A stretch of DNA of 22,356 nt. It comes from Oscillospiraceae bacterium (lineage in GTDB: Bacteria; Bacillota; Clostridia; Oscillospirales; Ruminococcaceae). Positions 14,746 through 21,674 of the stretch are shown one piece after another. Where the stretch lies: assembly GCA_015067125.1 (NCBI GenBank), contig SVNB01000011.1:1-22356 (forward strand), read 5' to 3'. Below the pieces are notes generated by a model, which was not told the DNA's origin, did not search any database, and saw nothing but the letters and a program-made list of their open reading frames with translations. Both the position numbers and the translations under genes were made by a program. Within the stretch, counting starts at the first letter, position 1; each line of letters opens with the position of its first letter.

Positions 14746-15987
14746 GTGAAAAGAATAATCTTTCATATAGACGTTAACAGCGCCTTTCTTTCATGGGAAG
14801 CCGCCCGCAGAGTGGCAAACGGAGAAGATGATATCCGCCTTATTCCCTCGGCCATTGGCGGCGACAGAGAAAAGCGCACCGGCGTTATTCTTGCAAAATC
14901 CATTCCGGCAAAAAAATTCGGCATAAAAACCGGCGAACCGGTAGGTATGGCCTTGCACAAATGTCCGGATTTATACCTTGCAAAACCGGATTTTCGGCTT
15001 TACGTAAAATGTTCCAAAGCGTTTATGGATATCTGCCGGGAATATACACCGGTAGTGGAAAAATACTCTATTGATGAATGTTTTCTTGATATGACGGGTA
15101 CGGATATTCTTTATCCGGATCCCATAAAAACCGCTTACGAGATAAAAGACAGAATATATAAGGAACTGGGCTTTACCGTAAACGTGGGTATAGGCCCCTG
15201 CAAAATTCTTGCAAAAATGGCAAGCGATTTTGAAAAACCGAACAAGGTGCATACCCTTTTTAAAGAAGAGATTCCGGAAAAAATGTGGCCGCTTCCGGTG
15301 CGGGAACTTTTCAGCATAGGCCGTTCCACAGCCGACAGACTGGAAGGCGCGGGCATAAAAACCATCGGCGACCTTGCAAGGCTTGATTTAAAGACCGTAC
15401 AGGCCTTTATAGGCGAAAAAGTTGGAAAACAGATACACGATTACGCCAACGGAATCGACCTTTCTCCGGTGCTGGAAGAACCCGAGGAGGCCAAAGGATA
15501 CAGCATTTCCACCACGCTGGAAGAGGACGTTGTTACCACAGAAGGCGCGTATAAAATTCTGCTTGCTTTGGCAGACAGCGTTTGCCAAAGAATGCGCGCG
15601 GATGATAAAAAAGCCTTTTGCGTGGGCGTTACCATAAGAGGCAACGATTTTAAAAATCATTCTCATCAGCACACACTGGAAGAAGCAACCGATATTACAA
15701 GCGAGGTTTATTCCATAAGCAAACGGCTTTTTTCGGAACTTTGGGATAAAAAAACACCGCTGCGCCTGCTGGGAATTTCCCTTACTCAGGTTACGGATGA
15801 AGAAAACACACAGCTTTCTTTTTTTGCTGCAGAAAACAAAGAAAAAGAACGCCGGCTTGATAAAGCCATGGACGCCATCAGAGAAAAATTCGGTTCCTCA
15901 ACGGTGGTAAGGGCTTCCAACTATCAGTCGGATTTGGAAGTAGGCAAAAAATATAAAGCGCAGATAGAAAACAAGATAAAAAAATAA
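14746..15987 (+). CDS. dinB: DNA polymerase IV (Y-family, SOS-inducible)
   Basis: A 413-residue translesion polymerase. The GTG start at 14746 is chosen because AAGGGG lies nine bases upstream and the protein then begins M-K-R-I-I-F-H-I-D-V-N-S-A-F, as family members do; a longer TTG frame from 14686 overlaps the promoter. Catalytic acids are D9 and D110-E111 in Y-S-I-D-E-C-F-L-D. The helix-hairpin-helix region (about 195-235) contains SIGRSTADRLEGAGIKTIGD. A C-terminal Q-L-S-F-F near 356 fits a beta-clamp binding motif. It extends primers past damaged bases with low fidelity in the cytoplasm. The LexA box makes SOS control likely. A bidirectional terminator follows. Confidence 0.95.
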   Translation: MKRIIFHIDVNSAFLSWEAARRVANGEDDIRLIPSAIGGDREKRTGVILAKSIPAKKFGIKTGEPVGMALHKCPDLYLAKPDFRLYVKCSKAFMDICREYTPVVEKYSIDECFLDMTGTDILYPDPIKTAYEIKDRIYKELGFTVNVGIGPCKILAKMASDFEKPNKVHTLFKEEIPEKMWPLPVRELFSIGRSTADRLEGAGIKTIGDLARLDLKTVQAFIGEKVGKQIHDYANGIDLSPVLEEPEEAKGYSISTTLEEDVVTTEGAYKILLALADSVCQRMRADDKKAFCVGVTIRGNDFKNHSHQHTLEEATDITSEVYSISKRLFSELWDKKTPLRLLGISLTQVTDEENTQLSFFAAENKEKERRLDKAMDAIREKFGSSTVVRASNYQSDLEVGKKYKAQIENKIKK

Positions 15988-16017
15988 AGACGCCTTTGCA
16001 AAGGCGTCTTATTTTTT
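15987..16017. terminator. Bidirectional terminator between dinB and the endonuclease-like gene
   Basis: Perfect 10-bp stem AAGACGCCTT / AAGGCGTCTT around TGCA. ATTTTTTG follows on the plus side and TATTTTTTTA on the minus side. It overlaps the last base of the dinB stop codon. Confidence 0.92.
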
Positions 16018-16028
16018 GTAAATATAAT

Positions 16029-17099
16029 TTATTTAAGTTTTATTTCCATAAGCACCGGGTTATGGTCAGAAAACTCGAATCCGGCATCAACCGTTTCGGC
16101 AAAAACAACTTCCACGTTGGGAGAAACAATAAATCCGTCAATAACGTAATGCTGTGCGCTTTCTTTATTATAGGGTTTGTTCAGCAGGCGGCAGGTGGGC
16201 GTTTCGCTGTCATAAATATAGTTCCAGCCTTCCGGAAGAGACTCTTCCGAAAGAACTCCCGGAGTCCAAAAATCAGGATCAAGAAGAGGGTATTCGCCAA
16301 TGGCACCGGGAAAAGTTTGATTAAAATCTCCGCCGGCAATAACATAATTGCCTTTTTCGTATTCTGTTTGAAGAACCTCCCAAAGCATTTTGGTCTGGGC
16401 AATTTTGCCTTCGCCGTCGTCATAGGCTTCCAGATGAAGGTTTACCGTCACAAGCTGTTTGTCCGTTCCCTCGATATTGTGATAGGAAACAAGCAGGCAG
16501 CGTTTAAGGTTTGCGGCAGAAACCGGCCAGCTGAAAGGGCAAGGAAGGGAAATTCTTTCCGCTTTTTCAATATCGTAATCCGAAACAGTCATAATTCCGC
16601 TGGAAACTTTTCCGATAGGCGGCCAGGGGAACGGAACGTAATTGCAGAGATAGTTGGCCGCGGTCGAAATTTCGCTTCCGAAATTTTCATAAATCAACTG
16701 TTCTTCGTTAATAAAAAAGCTTCTTTTCGAACTCTCGTCAACTTCCTGAAGGAAAAGAATATCCGCATCCGCTTCGTCGATTATTTTGATAACGCCTTCC
16801 ATATTTTTGAGCACCAGGTCTTTATCTCCGTTGCGGACGTTTTTTCCGCCGTCCATAAAGAAATCGGATTCTTTTCCAAGATTTCCGTAACCGATGTTAA
16901 AAGTGAGCACCCGGACAGATTCTTCCGTGCTCAAAGTTTTCTGAACAGCAGAAAGTTTTTCTGTTGTGGGCGAAATCATAACCTCATCCGGATTGAATTC
17001 CGTTATGGTCAGCCAGCCGATGAAACCAACAGCAAAAATGAGCACCGCACCGATTAGCATTCCGAAAATTTTGAGCACAGTTTTGATTTTTTGCGACAT
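16029..17099 (-). CDS. Membrane-anchored endonuclease/exonuclease/phosphatase family protein
   Basis: A 356-residue protein with a short basic N terminus and one membrane helix (about 8-32), then an EEP domain (PF03372) that should lie outside the membrane. The ordered motifs are L-T-F-N-I-G, L-F-L-Q-E-V-D, V-N-L-H-L-E-A, A-G-G-D-F-N, Y-V-I-D-G-F and S-D-H-N-P-V, giving the Asn, Glu, Asp and His set for metal-dependent phosphoester cleavage. The substrate may be a nucleic acid, a phospholipid or an inositol phosphate; the membrane anchor argues for an extracellular target, but nothing in the context settles it. GGAGG precedes the ATG. It is monocistronic. Confidence 0.9.
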   Translation of the reverse strand: MSQKIKTVLKIFGMLIGAVLIFAVGFIGWLTITEFNPDEVMISPTTEKLSAVQKTLSTEESVRVLTFNIGYGNLGKESDFFMDGGKNVRNGDKDLVLKNMEGVIKIIDEADADILFLQEVDESSKRSFFINEEQLIYENFGSEISTAANYLCNYVPFPWPPIGKVSSGIMTVSDYDIEKAERISLPCPFSWPVSAANLKRCLLVSYHNIEGTDKQLVTVNLHLEAYDDGEGKIAQTKMLWEVLQTEYEKGNYVIAGGDFNQTFPGAIGEYPLLDPDFWTPGVLSEESLPEGWNYIYDSETPTCRLLNKPYNKESAQHYVIDGFIVSPNVEVVFAETVDAGFEFSDHNPVLMEIKLK

Positions 17100-17130
17100 A
17101 AATATTCCTCCTTTGCTGTTTTATGGTTAT

Positions 17131-17159
17131 ATTATAATTTTGATTTGCTTAAAATGCAA
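17131..17159 (-). promoter_or_regulatory. Promoter of the endonuclease-like gene
   Basis: Minus-strand TTGCAT (17159-17154), 17-bp spacer, TATAAT (17136-17131). It is back to back with the metK promoter, the -35 elements about 28 bp apart. Confidence 0.75.
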
Positions 17160-17187
17160 TACGGTAAAAATTTTTTTGATTTGGGTA

Positions 17188-17216
17188 TTGACAAATTTCG
17201 CGTATTAGTATAAAAT
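17188..17216 (+). promoter_or_regulatory. Promoter of the SAM riboswitch-metK unit
   Basis: TTGACA (17188-17193), 17-bp spacer, TAAAAT (17211-17216). Transcription would begin near 17223, about 18 bases before the first strand of the SAM-I aptamer. Confidence 0.75.
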
Positions 17217-17240
17217 ATCACCTTGTCAATTAGAATATAG

Positions 17241-17338
17241 CCTTATCAAGAGCGGCTGAGGGACAGGCCCTGTGAAGCCCGGCAACCTGCGATTTTGCGT
17301 GTGGTGCCAATTCCTGCGGAATATTCCGAAAGATGAGG
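17241..17338 (+). promoter_or_regulatory. SAM-I (S-box) riboswitch aptamer
   Basis: The sequence contains the conserved S-box elements in order: CTTATCAAGAG, GGCTGAGGGA, CCCGGCAACC, GGTGCCAATTCC and GAAAGATGAGG. P1 is formed by CCTTATC (17241-17247) and GATGAGG (17332-17338). S-adenosylmethionine binding stabilises P1. The 3' part GAGGAACGG (17335-17343) can alternatively pair with CCGTTCTTC (17363-17371), which is inside the terminator, giving a classic antiterminator. Bound SAM therefore turns metK off. Confidence 0.96.
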
Positions 17339-17356
17339 AACGGTCATTAAAGATTA

Positions 17357-17388
17357 AAGCGCCCGTTCTTCGGGCGCTTATTTTATTT
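17357..17388 (+). terminator. Riboswitch-controlled terminator ahead of metK
   Basis: Stem AAGCGCCCG / CGGGCGCTT with loop TTCTT and tail ATTTTATTT. Its 5' arm and loop overlap the antiterminator partner, as expected for a SAM-I transcriptional switch. Confidence 0.92.
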
Positions 17389-17434
17389 GACTGATAGATT
17401 TTAGAAATAGAAAAAAAGAAAGGAAAATGATTTT

Positions 17435-18616
17435 ATGAGCAGACATTTTTTTACTTCCGAATCCGTAACCGAAGGTCATCCCGATAAAATCTGCGACCAG
17501 ATTTCCGATGCTATTCTTGATGCTCTTCTTGAAAAAGATCCTTCTTCCCGTGTTGCCTGCGAAACCACCTGCACCACCGGTATGGTTTCCGTAATGGGAG
17601 AAATCACCACCAGCGCATACGTCGATATTGCCGGGATAGTCCGCGAAACCGTTCGCGAAATCGGCTATGACCGCGCAAAATACGGTTTTGACTGCGACAG
17701 CTGCGCAGTAATCACCTCCATCGACGGCCAGTCTGCGGATATCGCCCTTGGCGTTGACTCTGCAGAAGAACAGAAATCCGGTTCTTCTGATGATGCCGAT
17801 ACCACCGGCGCAGGCGACCAGGGTATGATGTTCGGTTTTGCCTGCAGCGAAACTCCCGAACTTATGCCCATGCCCATCAGCTTTGCGCACAAACTTGCTC
17901 TTCGTCTTACCGAAGTTCGCAAAAACGGCACTCTTTCCTACCTTCGTCCCGACGGCAAAAGCCAGGTGACCATCGAATACGACGGCAATAAACCCGTTCG
18001 TGTGGAAGCTGTTGTAATTTCTTCCCAGCACAGTGCCGAGGTTTCTCTCGAAACCATCCGCGAGGATATCAAAAAACACGTTATCGATGCGGTTATTCCT
18101 GCGGAGCTTATGGACGAAAATACCAAGATTTTCATTAACCCTACCGGCCGTTTTGTAGTCGGCGGTCCTCAGGGCGACAGCGGCCTTACCGGACGCAAAA
18201 TCATCGTAGATACCTATGGCGGCTATTCCCGTCACGGCGGCGGCGCTTTTTCCGGCAAGGACCCGACGAAAGTTGACCGTTCTGCCGCATACGCAGCAAG
18301 ATGGGTTGCCAAAAACGTTGTTGCAGCCGGCCTTGCAGAAAGATGCGAGATCCAGCTTGCATACGCCATCGGCGTTGCGCACCCGGTTTCTGTTATGATA
18401 GATACCTTCGGCACCGGAAAATACGATGACGAAGCTATTTCCGAAGCGGTAAACAAGGTGTTCGACCTTCGCCCCGCAGCTATCATCAAAGCACTTGATC
18501 TTCGCAAACCCATCTATCGCAAACTTGCGGCATACGGACACATGGGCAGAGAAGAACTTGGCGTAGCATGGGAAAAAACCGATAAAGCCGAAGAACTTAA
18601 AAGTTATTTTGCTTAA
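17435..18616 (+). CDS. metK: S-adenosylmethionine synthetase
   Basis: A 393-residue cytoplasmic enzyme making SAM from methionine and ATP. Motifs are F-T-S-E-S-V-T-E-G-H-P-D-K-I-C-D-Q near the N terminus, G-A-G-D-Q-G-M-M-F-G-F-A (ATP-binding) and G-G-A-F-S-G-K-D-P-T-K-V-D-R-S-A (phosphate loop), with full family length. AAAGGA precedes the ATG by eight bases. The SAM-I riboswitch and terminator in the leader give feedback control by the product. The gene is monocistronic, with only a weak hairpin after it. Codon use is biased toward efficient codons, as expected for a highly expressed gene. Confidence 0.98.
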   Translation: MSRHFFTSESVTEGHPDKICDQISDAILDALLEKDPSSRVACETTCTTGMVSVMGEITTSAYVDIAGIVRETVREIGYDRAKYGFDCDSCAVITSIDGQSADIALGVDSAEEQKSGSSDDADTTGAGDQGMMFGFACSETPELMPMPISFAHKLALRLTEVRKNGTLSYLRPDGKSQVTIEYDGNKPVRVEAVVISSQHSAEVSLETIREDIKKHVIDAVIPAELMDENTKIFINPTGRFVVGGPQGDSGLTGRKIIVDTYGGYSRHGGGAFSGKDPTKVDRSAAYAARWVAKNVVAAGLAERCEIQLAYAIGVAHPVSVMIDTFGTGKYDDEAISEAVNKVFDLRPAAIIKALDLRKPIYRKLAAYGHMGREELGVAWEKTDKAEELKSYFA

Positions 18617-18636
18617 ACCATAAGTTAAACCGTTTC

Positions 18637-18669
18637 AACACTCCGGTCATTGAAAAATGCCGGAGTGTT
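18637..18669 (+). terminator. Hairpin after metK without a clear U-tract
   Basis: A perfect 10-bp stem AACACTCCGG / CCGGAGTGTT with a loop that can pair further (CAT/ATG), but the tail is GCTGTATTATGG. It may be a weak terminator, so some metK transcripts could read into the XRE-TPR gene. Confidence 0.5.
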
Positions 18670-18701
18670 GCTGTATTATGGAAGCGAAAGGAGCGATATC
18701 C

Positions 18702-19733
18702 ATGAATATAGAAATCGGCACAAAGATAAAACAGCTTCGGCTTGGCTGCGGTATGACCCAGGAACAGCTTGGAAACGAACTTTCTGTTTCCGCCCAGGCG
18801 GTTTCTAAATGGGAAAGTGGAACAACAACCCCGGATATACAGCTTTTGCCGGAACTTTCCGTTATATTCGGCGTTTCCATTGATGAGCTTTTTTCCATGA
18901 CGGACGAAAGCCGCATGGAACGTATCGAAAATATGATAGATAACGTCCATTTTATTTCGGATAAGATTTTTTCGGAATCTGAAAATTTTCTTAAAGAAAA
19001 AGCTAAAGATGAAAATAAAAAAGCAAGGGCTTCCCTTCTTCTTGCGGAACTTTATTCCAAAAGGATCGAAGAATATAAGGAACTTGCTTCGGAACTGGGA
19101 AGGAATGCTCTTCTCCTTAATCCGGACGAAAAGCGCGCCCATAACGTTATCTTCGACGCCGACAATGGCCCTTATTCCGATTACAACGCAACAAATCACG
19201 TTAAAACCATAGATTTTTATAAAGAATTTCTTGAAAATCATCCGGAAAACCCGAGAACTTATCTCTGGCTTATGGATCTGCTTCTTGCGGACGGAAGAAC
19301 CGCCGAAGCGAAGGAATATCTTTGGAAAATGGATAAAATTGAACATTCCTTCCGAACCGATCTTTATCTTGGCCTCATTGCGCAGGCGGAATGCGACCTT
19401 CCGAAAGCTCTTGAGCATTGGGACCACATGACCAAAGAATTTGATAACTGGCTTTCCTGGAGCTGTAAAGGCGACCTTTACGCAAGGCTTTCCCGCTTTG
19501 ATGAAGCGATCGAATTTTATGAGCACGCTCTTGAAATTCAGGAACCTCCGAGATATATGGATATTCCCGAATCCATGTCTTTCGTTGCGGAAGCGCTTGG
19601 CAATTATGAAAAAGCTATAGAATACCGCAAAAAAGCAATTGAAATCTGCGAAACCGACTGGAACATCACCGAAGGCGAATGGGTGGATATCCATAAGAGA
19701 GAAATTGAAAGACTTTTGAAGAAAATGAAATAA
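18702..19733 (+). CDS. XRE-family regulator with C-terminal TPR-like repeats
   Basis: A 343-residue protein. The N-terminal Cro/C1 HTH (about 5-60) includes M-T-Q-E-Q-L-G-N-E-L and A-Q-A-V-S-K-W-E-S-G-T-T-T-P-D. The remainder is helical with tetratricopeptide-like units, for example A-R-L-S-R-F-D-E-A-I-E-F-Y-E-H-A-L and A-L-G-N-Y-E-K-A-I-E-Y-R-K-K-A-I. This is the architecture of many Firmicutes regulators of unknown signal; some relatives respond to peptides, which is not shown here. The ATG at 18702 has AAAGGAG eight bases upstream; the in-frame ATG at 18678 has none. I see no clear promoter, so read-through from metK is possible. Confidence 0.88.
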   Translation: MNIEIGTKIKQLRLGCGMTQEQLGNELSVSAQAVSKWESGTTTPDIQLLPELSVIFGVSIDELFSMTDESRMERIENMIDNVHFISDKIFSESENFLKEKAKDENKKARASLLLAELYSKRIEEYKELASELGRNALLLNPDEKRAHNVIFDADNGPYSDYNATNHVKTIDFYKEFLENHPENPRTYLWLMDLLLADGRTAEAKEYLWKMDKIEHSFRTDLYLGLIAQAECDLPKALEHWDHMTKEFDNWLSWSCKGDLYARLSRFDEAIEFYEHALEIQEPPRYMDIPESMSFVAEALGNYEKAIEYRKKAIEICETDWNITEGEWVDIHKREIERLLKKMK

Positions 19734-19771
19734 AAAAACGGCGGAAGCAAGCCCCGCCCTGCTTTAAAAAT

Positions 19772-19803
19772 AAAAATGCGGACAAAATGTCCGCATTTTT
19801 TAT
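19772..19803. terminator. Bidirectional terminator between the XRE-TPR and DtxR-family genes
   Basis: A 13-bp stem AAAAATGCGGACA / TGTCCGCATTTTT with loop AAA. The plus-side tail is TTATTT and the minus-side tail is TTATTTTT. It overlaps the stop codon of the minus-strand regulator. Confidence 0.9.
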
Positions 19804-20171
19804 TTGCTTATTTTTTTATAATGTTCCTTCATACAGCGGAAGGTTTCTTCGCTTAAATCGTGCTCGATCTTGCAGGAATCCTCCAAAGCGGTTTTTTCGT
19901 CCACGCCTATGGCCATAAGAAGTTTGGATATCACTATATGGCGTTCGTAAACGCTTTCTGCAATGGCGCGGCCTTTTTCCGTAAGGGTGATAAAATAATC
20001 TTCGTCCATGGTGATGTATCCGTTTTCGCGAAAATTCTTCATAGCAACGGAAACAGTGGGTTTGGAATGCCCAAGTTCGTTGCAGATATCTATGGAACGC
20101 ACCTGACCGTTTCTTTTCTGAATTATAAGAATGGCTTCAAGATAGTCTTCACCGGATTGCCTTATCTGCAT
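19800..20171 (-). CDS. DtxR/MntR-family metal-dependent transcriptional regulator
   Basis: A 123-residue protein with an N-terminal winged helix (about 5-70; HTH around R-S-I-D-I-C-N-E-L-G-H-S-K-P-T-V-S-V-A-M) and a short dimerisation domain, without the SH3 domain of full DtxR, as in MntR. By alignment to MntR, metal ligands would be D9, E12, H78, E103 and H104. The position of MntR Glu99 is Cys100 here, as in DtxR Cys102. The metal (Mn or Fe) is therefore uncertain. GGAG lies about ten bases upstream of the ATG. A probable minus-strand promoter is TTGCAA (20236-20231), 17 bp, TAAGAT (20213-20208). No transporter gene adjoins it. Confidence 0.9.
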   Translation of the reverse strand: MQIRQSGEDYLEAILIIQKRNGQVRSIDICNELGHSKPTVSVAMKNFRENGYITMDEDYFITLTEKGRAIAESVYERHIVISKLLMAIGVDEKTALEDSCKIEHDLSEETFRCMKEHYKKISK

Positions 20172-20260
20172 AAAAGGGCATCTCCTTCCTTGTCTTTTTA
20201 CATCTGTATCTTACTATAAATCGAAATTTTTTGCAAGCGGGTTTATTTTTTTAACAAGAG

Positions 20261-20485
20261 CTAAATCTCTTTTGCCAGTTTTAAAAGATAATTCATTTTT
20301 GCCTGCTGGGCATTGTGCTCATAAATGGCAGATTCCAGAAGATATTCATCTGTGGCAAGGTTAAAAACGGTTTCCGTTCGCCGGATTTCTGCCTCCAGAT
20401 TTTCTATATCCCTGCGCAGGCGGTTTCGTTCTTCTGCTTTCTTTTGCAAAAATCTTTTTTCTGCTCGTTTCTTTGAAAAAATCAT
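20261..20485 (-). CDS. DUF2508 family small protein
   Basis: A 74-residue, highly charged, helical protein. The ATG at 20485 is preceded by GGAGG eight bases upstream; an in-frame ATG at 20506 has no such site. The C-terminal half, F-N-L-A-T-D-E-Y-L-L-E-S-A-I-Y-E and then M-N-Y-L-L-K-L-A-K, fits the DUF2508 pattern of Firmicutes (from memory). The N-terminal half looks like a coiled coil. The function is unknown. In other Clostridia relatives sit near recombination and replication genes such as recR, but that context is absent here. Confidence 0.7.
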   Translation of the reverse strand: MIFSKKRAEKRFLQKKAEERNRLRRDIENLEAEIRRTETVFNLATDEYLLESAIYEHNAQQAKMNYLLKLAKEI

Positions 20486-20552
20486 AATTTTCGCCTCCGC
20501 TTTCATATTATGAAAAAGTATGGGGCGGTATGAAATAAATTATTCAAATAAT

Positions 20553-20581
20553 TTGACAAAACCAAAGAATAACGCTATAAT
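20553..20581 (+). promoter_or_regulatory. Consensus promoter of the tRNA-Pro region
   Basis: A perfect TTGACA (20553-20558), 17-bp spacer, TATAAT (20576-20581). It lies just ahead of the truncated tRNA copy. I see no equally good promoter between the two copies, so the intact tRNA is probably transcribed from here, through the inserted unit. Confidence 0.85.
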
Positions 20582-20603
20582 ATTACAGTTGCAAAATAAA
20601 TAT

Positions 20604-20640
20604 CGAGGTGTAGCGCAATTGGCAGCGCGCCTGCTTTGGG
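20604..20640 (+). pseudogene. Truncated tRNA-Pro (5' half only)
   Basis: Bases 20604-20640 equal the first 37 bases of the intact tRNA-Pro at 20795, with one change in the D loop (C at 20623 for T at 20814). They cover the 5' acceptor strand, D arm and anticodon loop. After the anticodon the sequence diverges, with no T arm or 3' acceptor strand, so it cannot be a working tRNA. Confidence 0.9.
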
Positions 20641-20831
20641 CAAAGCCTGCGAAGCGCGCCCGGTGGGCGAAACAGCGAGCAGGGTTTGGCGCAGCGGTCA
20701 AAATTTTAAAGGCGAATGCCGCATAAAATTTTGGGAACCGCAGCGGGCGGACAAAGCAAAGCGCAAACACCTGAAAATTTAAAAGAATATTTATCGAGGT
20801 GTAGCGCAATTGGTAGCGCGCCTGCTTTGGG
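20641..20831 (+). repeat. 191-bp palindrome-rich unit between or duplicating tRNA-Pro 5' halves
   Basis: The two 40-bp direct repeats, 20601-20640 and 20792-20831, are exactly 191 bp apart. The interior folds strongly. GCTTT (20633-20637) pairs with AAAGC (20642-20646) inside GCGCGC (20625-20630) and GCGCGC (20654-20659). GCGGT plus CAAAATTTTA (20694-20708) pairs with TAAAATTTTG and ACCGC (20724-20741) around a small GGC/GCC loop stem. It holds no credible gene. It may be a small non-autonomous mobile unit that regenerates the tRNA, or a degraded tandem duplication. Confidence 0.6.
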
Positions 20832-20870
20832 AGCAGGATGCTGCAGGTTCGAGTCCTGTCACTTCGACCA
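20795..20870 (+). tRNA. tRNA-Pro (anticodon TGG)
   Basis: A complete 76-base cloverleaf with encoded CCA. Acceptor CGAGGTG (20795-20801) pairs with CACTTCG (20860-20866), with discriminator A20867. The D arm is GCGC/GCGC, the anticodon stem CCTGC/GCAGG with loop TTTGGGA, and the T arm GCAGG-TTCGAGT-CCTGT. The anticodon at 20828-20830 is TGG, reading proline codons. It ends just before a terminator. Confidence 0.97.
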
Positions 20871-20876
20871 AAAAGG

Positions 20877-20907
20877 CGCCGGATTTATTCCGGCGTTTAT
20901 TATTTTT
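20877..20907 (+). terminator. Terminator after tRNA-Pro (copy 1 of a repeated hairpin)
   Basis: The 19 bases CGCCGGATTTATTCCGGCG form a 7-bp stem, followed by TTTATTATTTTTG. The identical 19 bases recur at 21441-21459 after the VOC gene. Confidence 0.88.
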
Positions 20908-20912
20908 GAATG

Positions 20913-20940
20913 TTGAATTTCCACTCACCGGTGATATAAT
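20913..20940 (+). promoter_or_regulatory. Promoter of the VOC-family gene
   Basis: TTGAAT (20913-20918), 16-bp spacer, TATAAT (20935-20940). The spacer carries the 10-bp palindrome TCACCGGTGA (20925-20934), a possible operator; the latter is speculation. Confidence 0.65.
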
Positions 20941-20977
20941 TAGTTAAATAAACTTGAATTTGCAAAGGAGAGCACAT

Positions 20978-21340
20978 ATGAAATACAAGGGAACGCTTAT
21001 TGTTGTTAAAGATTGTAACCGTGCGTTAAAGTTCTATAATGATATGTTTGGGTTTCAGCTGCTTCAAGATAACGATGGTAATATGGAATTGACGAATAAT
21101 TTATATTTACAGGAATCGGGATACTGGGAACAATTCACAAAAAGAAGTGTAATTCCAAACAGTAATCAGTCCGAACTGTATTTTGAAGAACCAAACATAG
21201 AACAATTTGTAGAGCGTCTTGAAACACTTTACCCCGAAATAGAATACGTCAACCGCCTGATGACACACAGTTGGGGACAAAAGGTGGTCAGGTTCTATGA
21301 TTTTGACGGAAATCTAATCGAAGTCGGAACACCTGTATAA
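20978..21340 (+). CDS. VOC-family (glyoxalase/bleomycin-resistance-like) protein
   Basis: A 120-residue soluble protein with the beta-alpha-beta-beta-beta pattern of the vicinal oxygen chelate fold. It begins M-K-Y-K-G-T-L-I-V-V-K-D-C-N-R-A-L-K-F-Y and continues F-Y-N-D-M-F-G-F-Q-L-L-Q-D, and ends R-F-Y-D-F-D-G-N-L-I-E-V-G. Glu in the last strand could be a metal ligand; no matching first-strand His is evident, so catalysis is uncertain and a binding or resistance role is possible. The ATG at 20978 has AAAGGAG seven bases upstream. Codon use is more AT-rich than in the redox genes, and the gene sits between two identical terminator hairpins, which suggests that it arrived as a unit. Confidence 0.88.
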   Translation: MKYKGTLIVVKDCNRALKFYNDMFGFQLLQDNDGNMELTNNLYLQESGYWEQFTKRSVIPNSNQSELYFEEPNIEQFVERLETLYPEIEYVNRLMTHSWGQKVVRFYDFDGNLIEVGTPV

Positions 21341-21370
21341 CTCAGCTTTGTAAATTTCAATTTATAGAAC

Positions 21371-21412
21371 TGTTTACGGTTTCAAATTTAAATGAAACCC
21401 TGTAAAACCGTA
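21371..21412 (+). other. Foldable 3' UTR segment of the VOC gene with two exclusive pairings
   Basis: Pairing A is TTTAC+GGTTTCA (21373-21384) with TGAAACC (21393-21399) and GTAAA (21402-21406). Pairing B is TACGGTTT (21375-21382) with AAACCGTA (21405-21412). The two cannot coexist. It lies between the VOC stop and its terminator. This is seen in sequence only; no function is known. Confidence 0.35.
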
Positions 21413-21440
21413 TCGTTATTATCTATATATTTCAGAAAGA

Positions 21441-21467
21441 CGCCGGATTTATTCCGGCGCTTGTTTT
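21441..21467 (+). terminator. Terminator after the VOC gene (copy 2 of the repeated hairpin)
   Basis: The same 19-base hairpin CGCCGGATTTATTCCGGCG as at 20877-20895, followed by CTTGTTTTA. It lies 100 bp after the VOC stop codon. Confidence 0.8.
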
Positions 21468-21531
21468 ATGCATCAAAATAAGCCGGCTTATGCCGACCTA
21501 ACACTAAAAATATACTACTTTATACTGTTTG

Positions 21532-21674
21532 TGTCAATAACTTTCAACATATATAATATTATTTTAGTTATAATTCACAATACAAATGCCGCAAATTCGT
21601 GCGCTATTGCGGATTGAAAAAACACAAAATACGTGGTATATTTAAATCACAGAAAGGATGATACCCGATGTACA
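21532..21674 (+). repeat. Tandem module copy 1: conserved promoter and leader
   Basis: It begins TGTCAATAACTTT, then a diverged stretch, then from about 21596 a 79-bp block that matches 22106-22184 without gaps at roughly nine positions in ten. The block contains a promoter, TTGAAA (21614-21619), 17 bp, TATATT (21637-21642). The leader AAATCACAGAAAGGATGATACCCGATGTACA follows in two parts: AAATCACAGAAAGGATG and ATACCCGATGTACA. The strict conservation includes promoter, leader and a ribosome-site-like AGAAAGG. Confidence 0.85.

Noticed and set aside
20601..20870. Group I intron interrupting tRNA-Pro at the anticodon
   Set aside because: The downstream copy is a full tRNA rather than a 3' exon, and 151 bp is too short for a group I intron core.
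20520..20916. Short frames across the tRNA-Pro region
   Set aside because: They are translations of tRNA and palindromic DNA, a known source of false small proteins.
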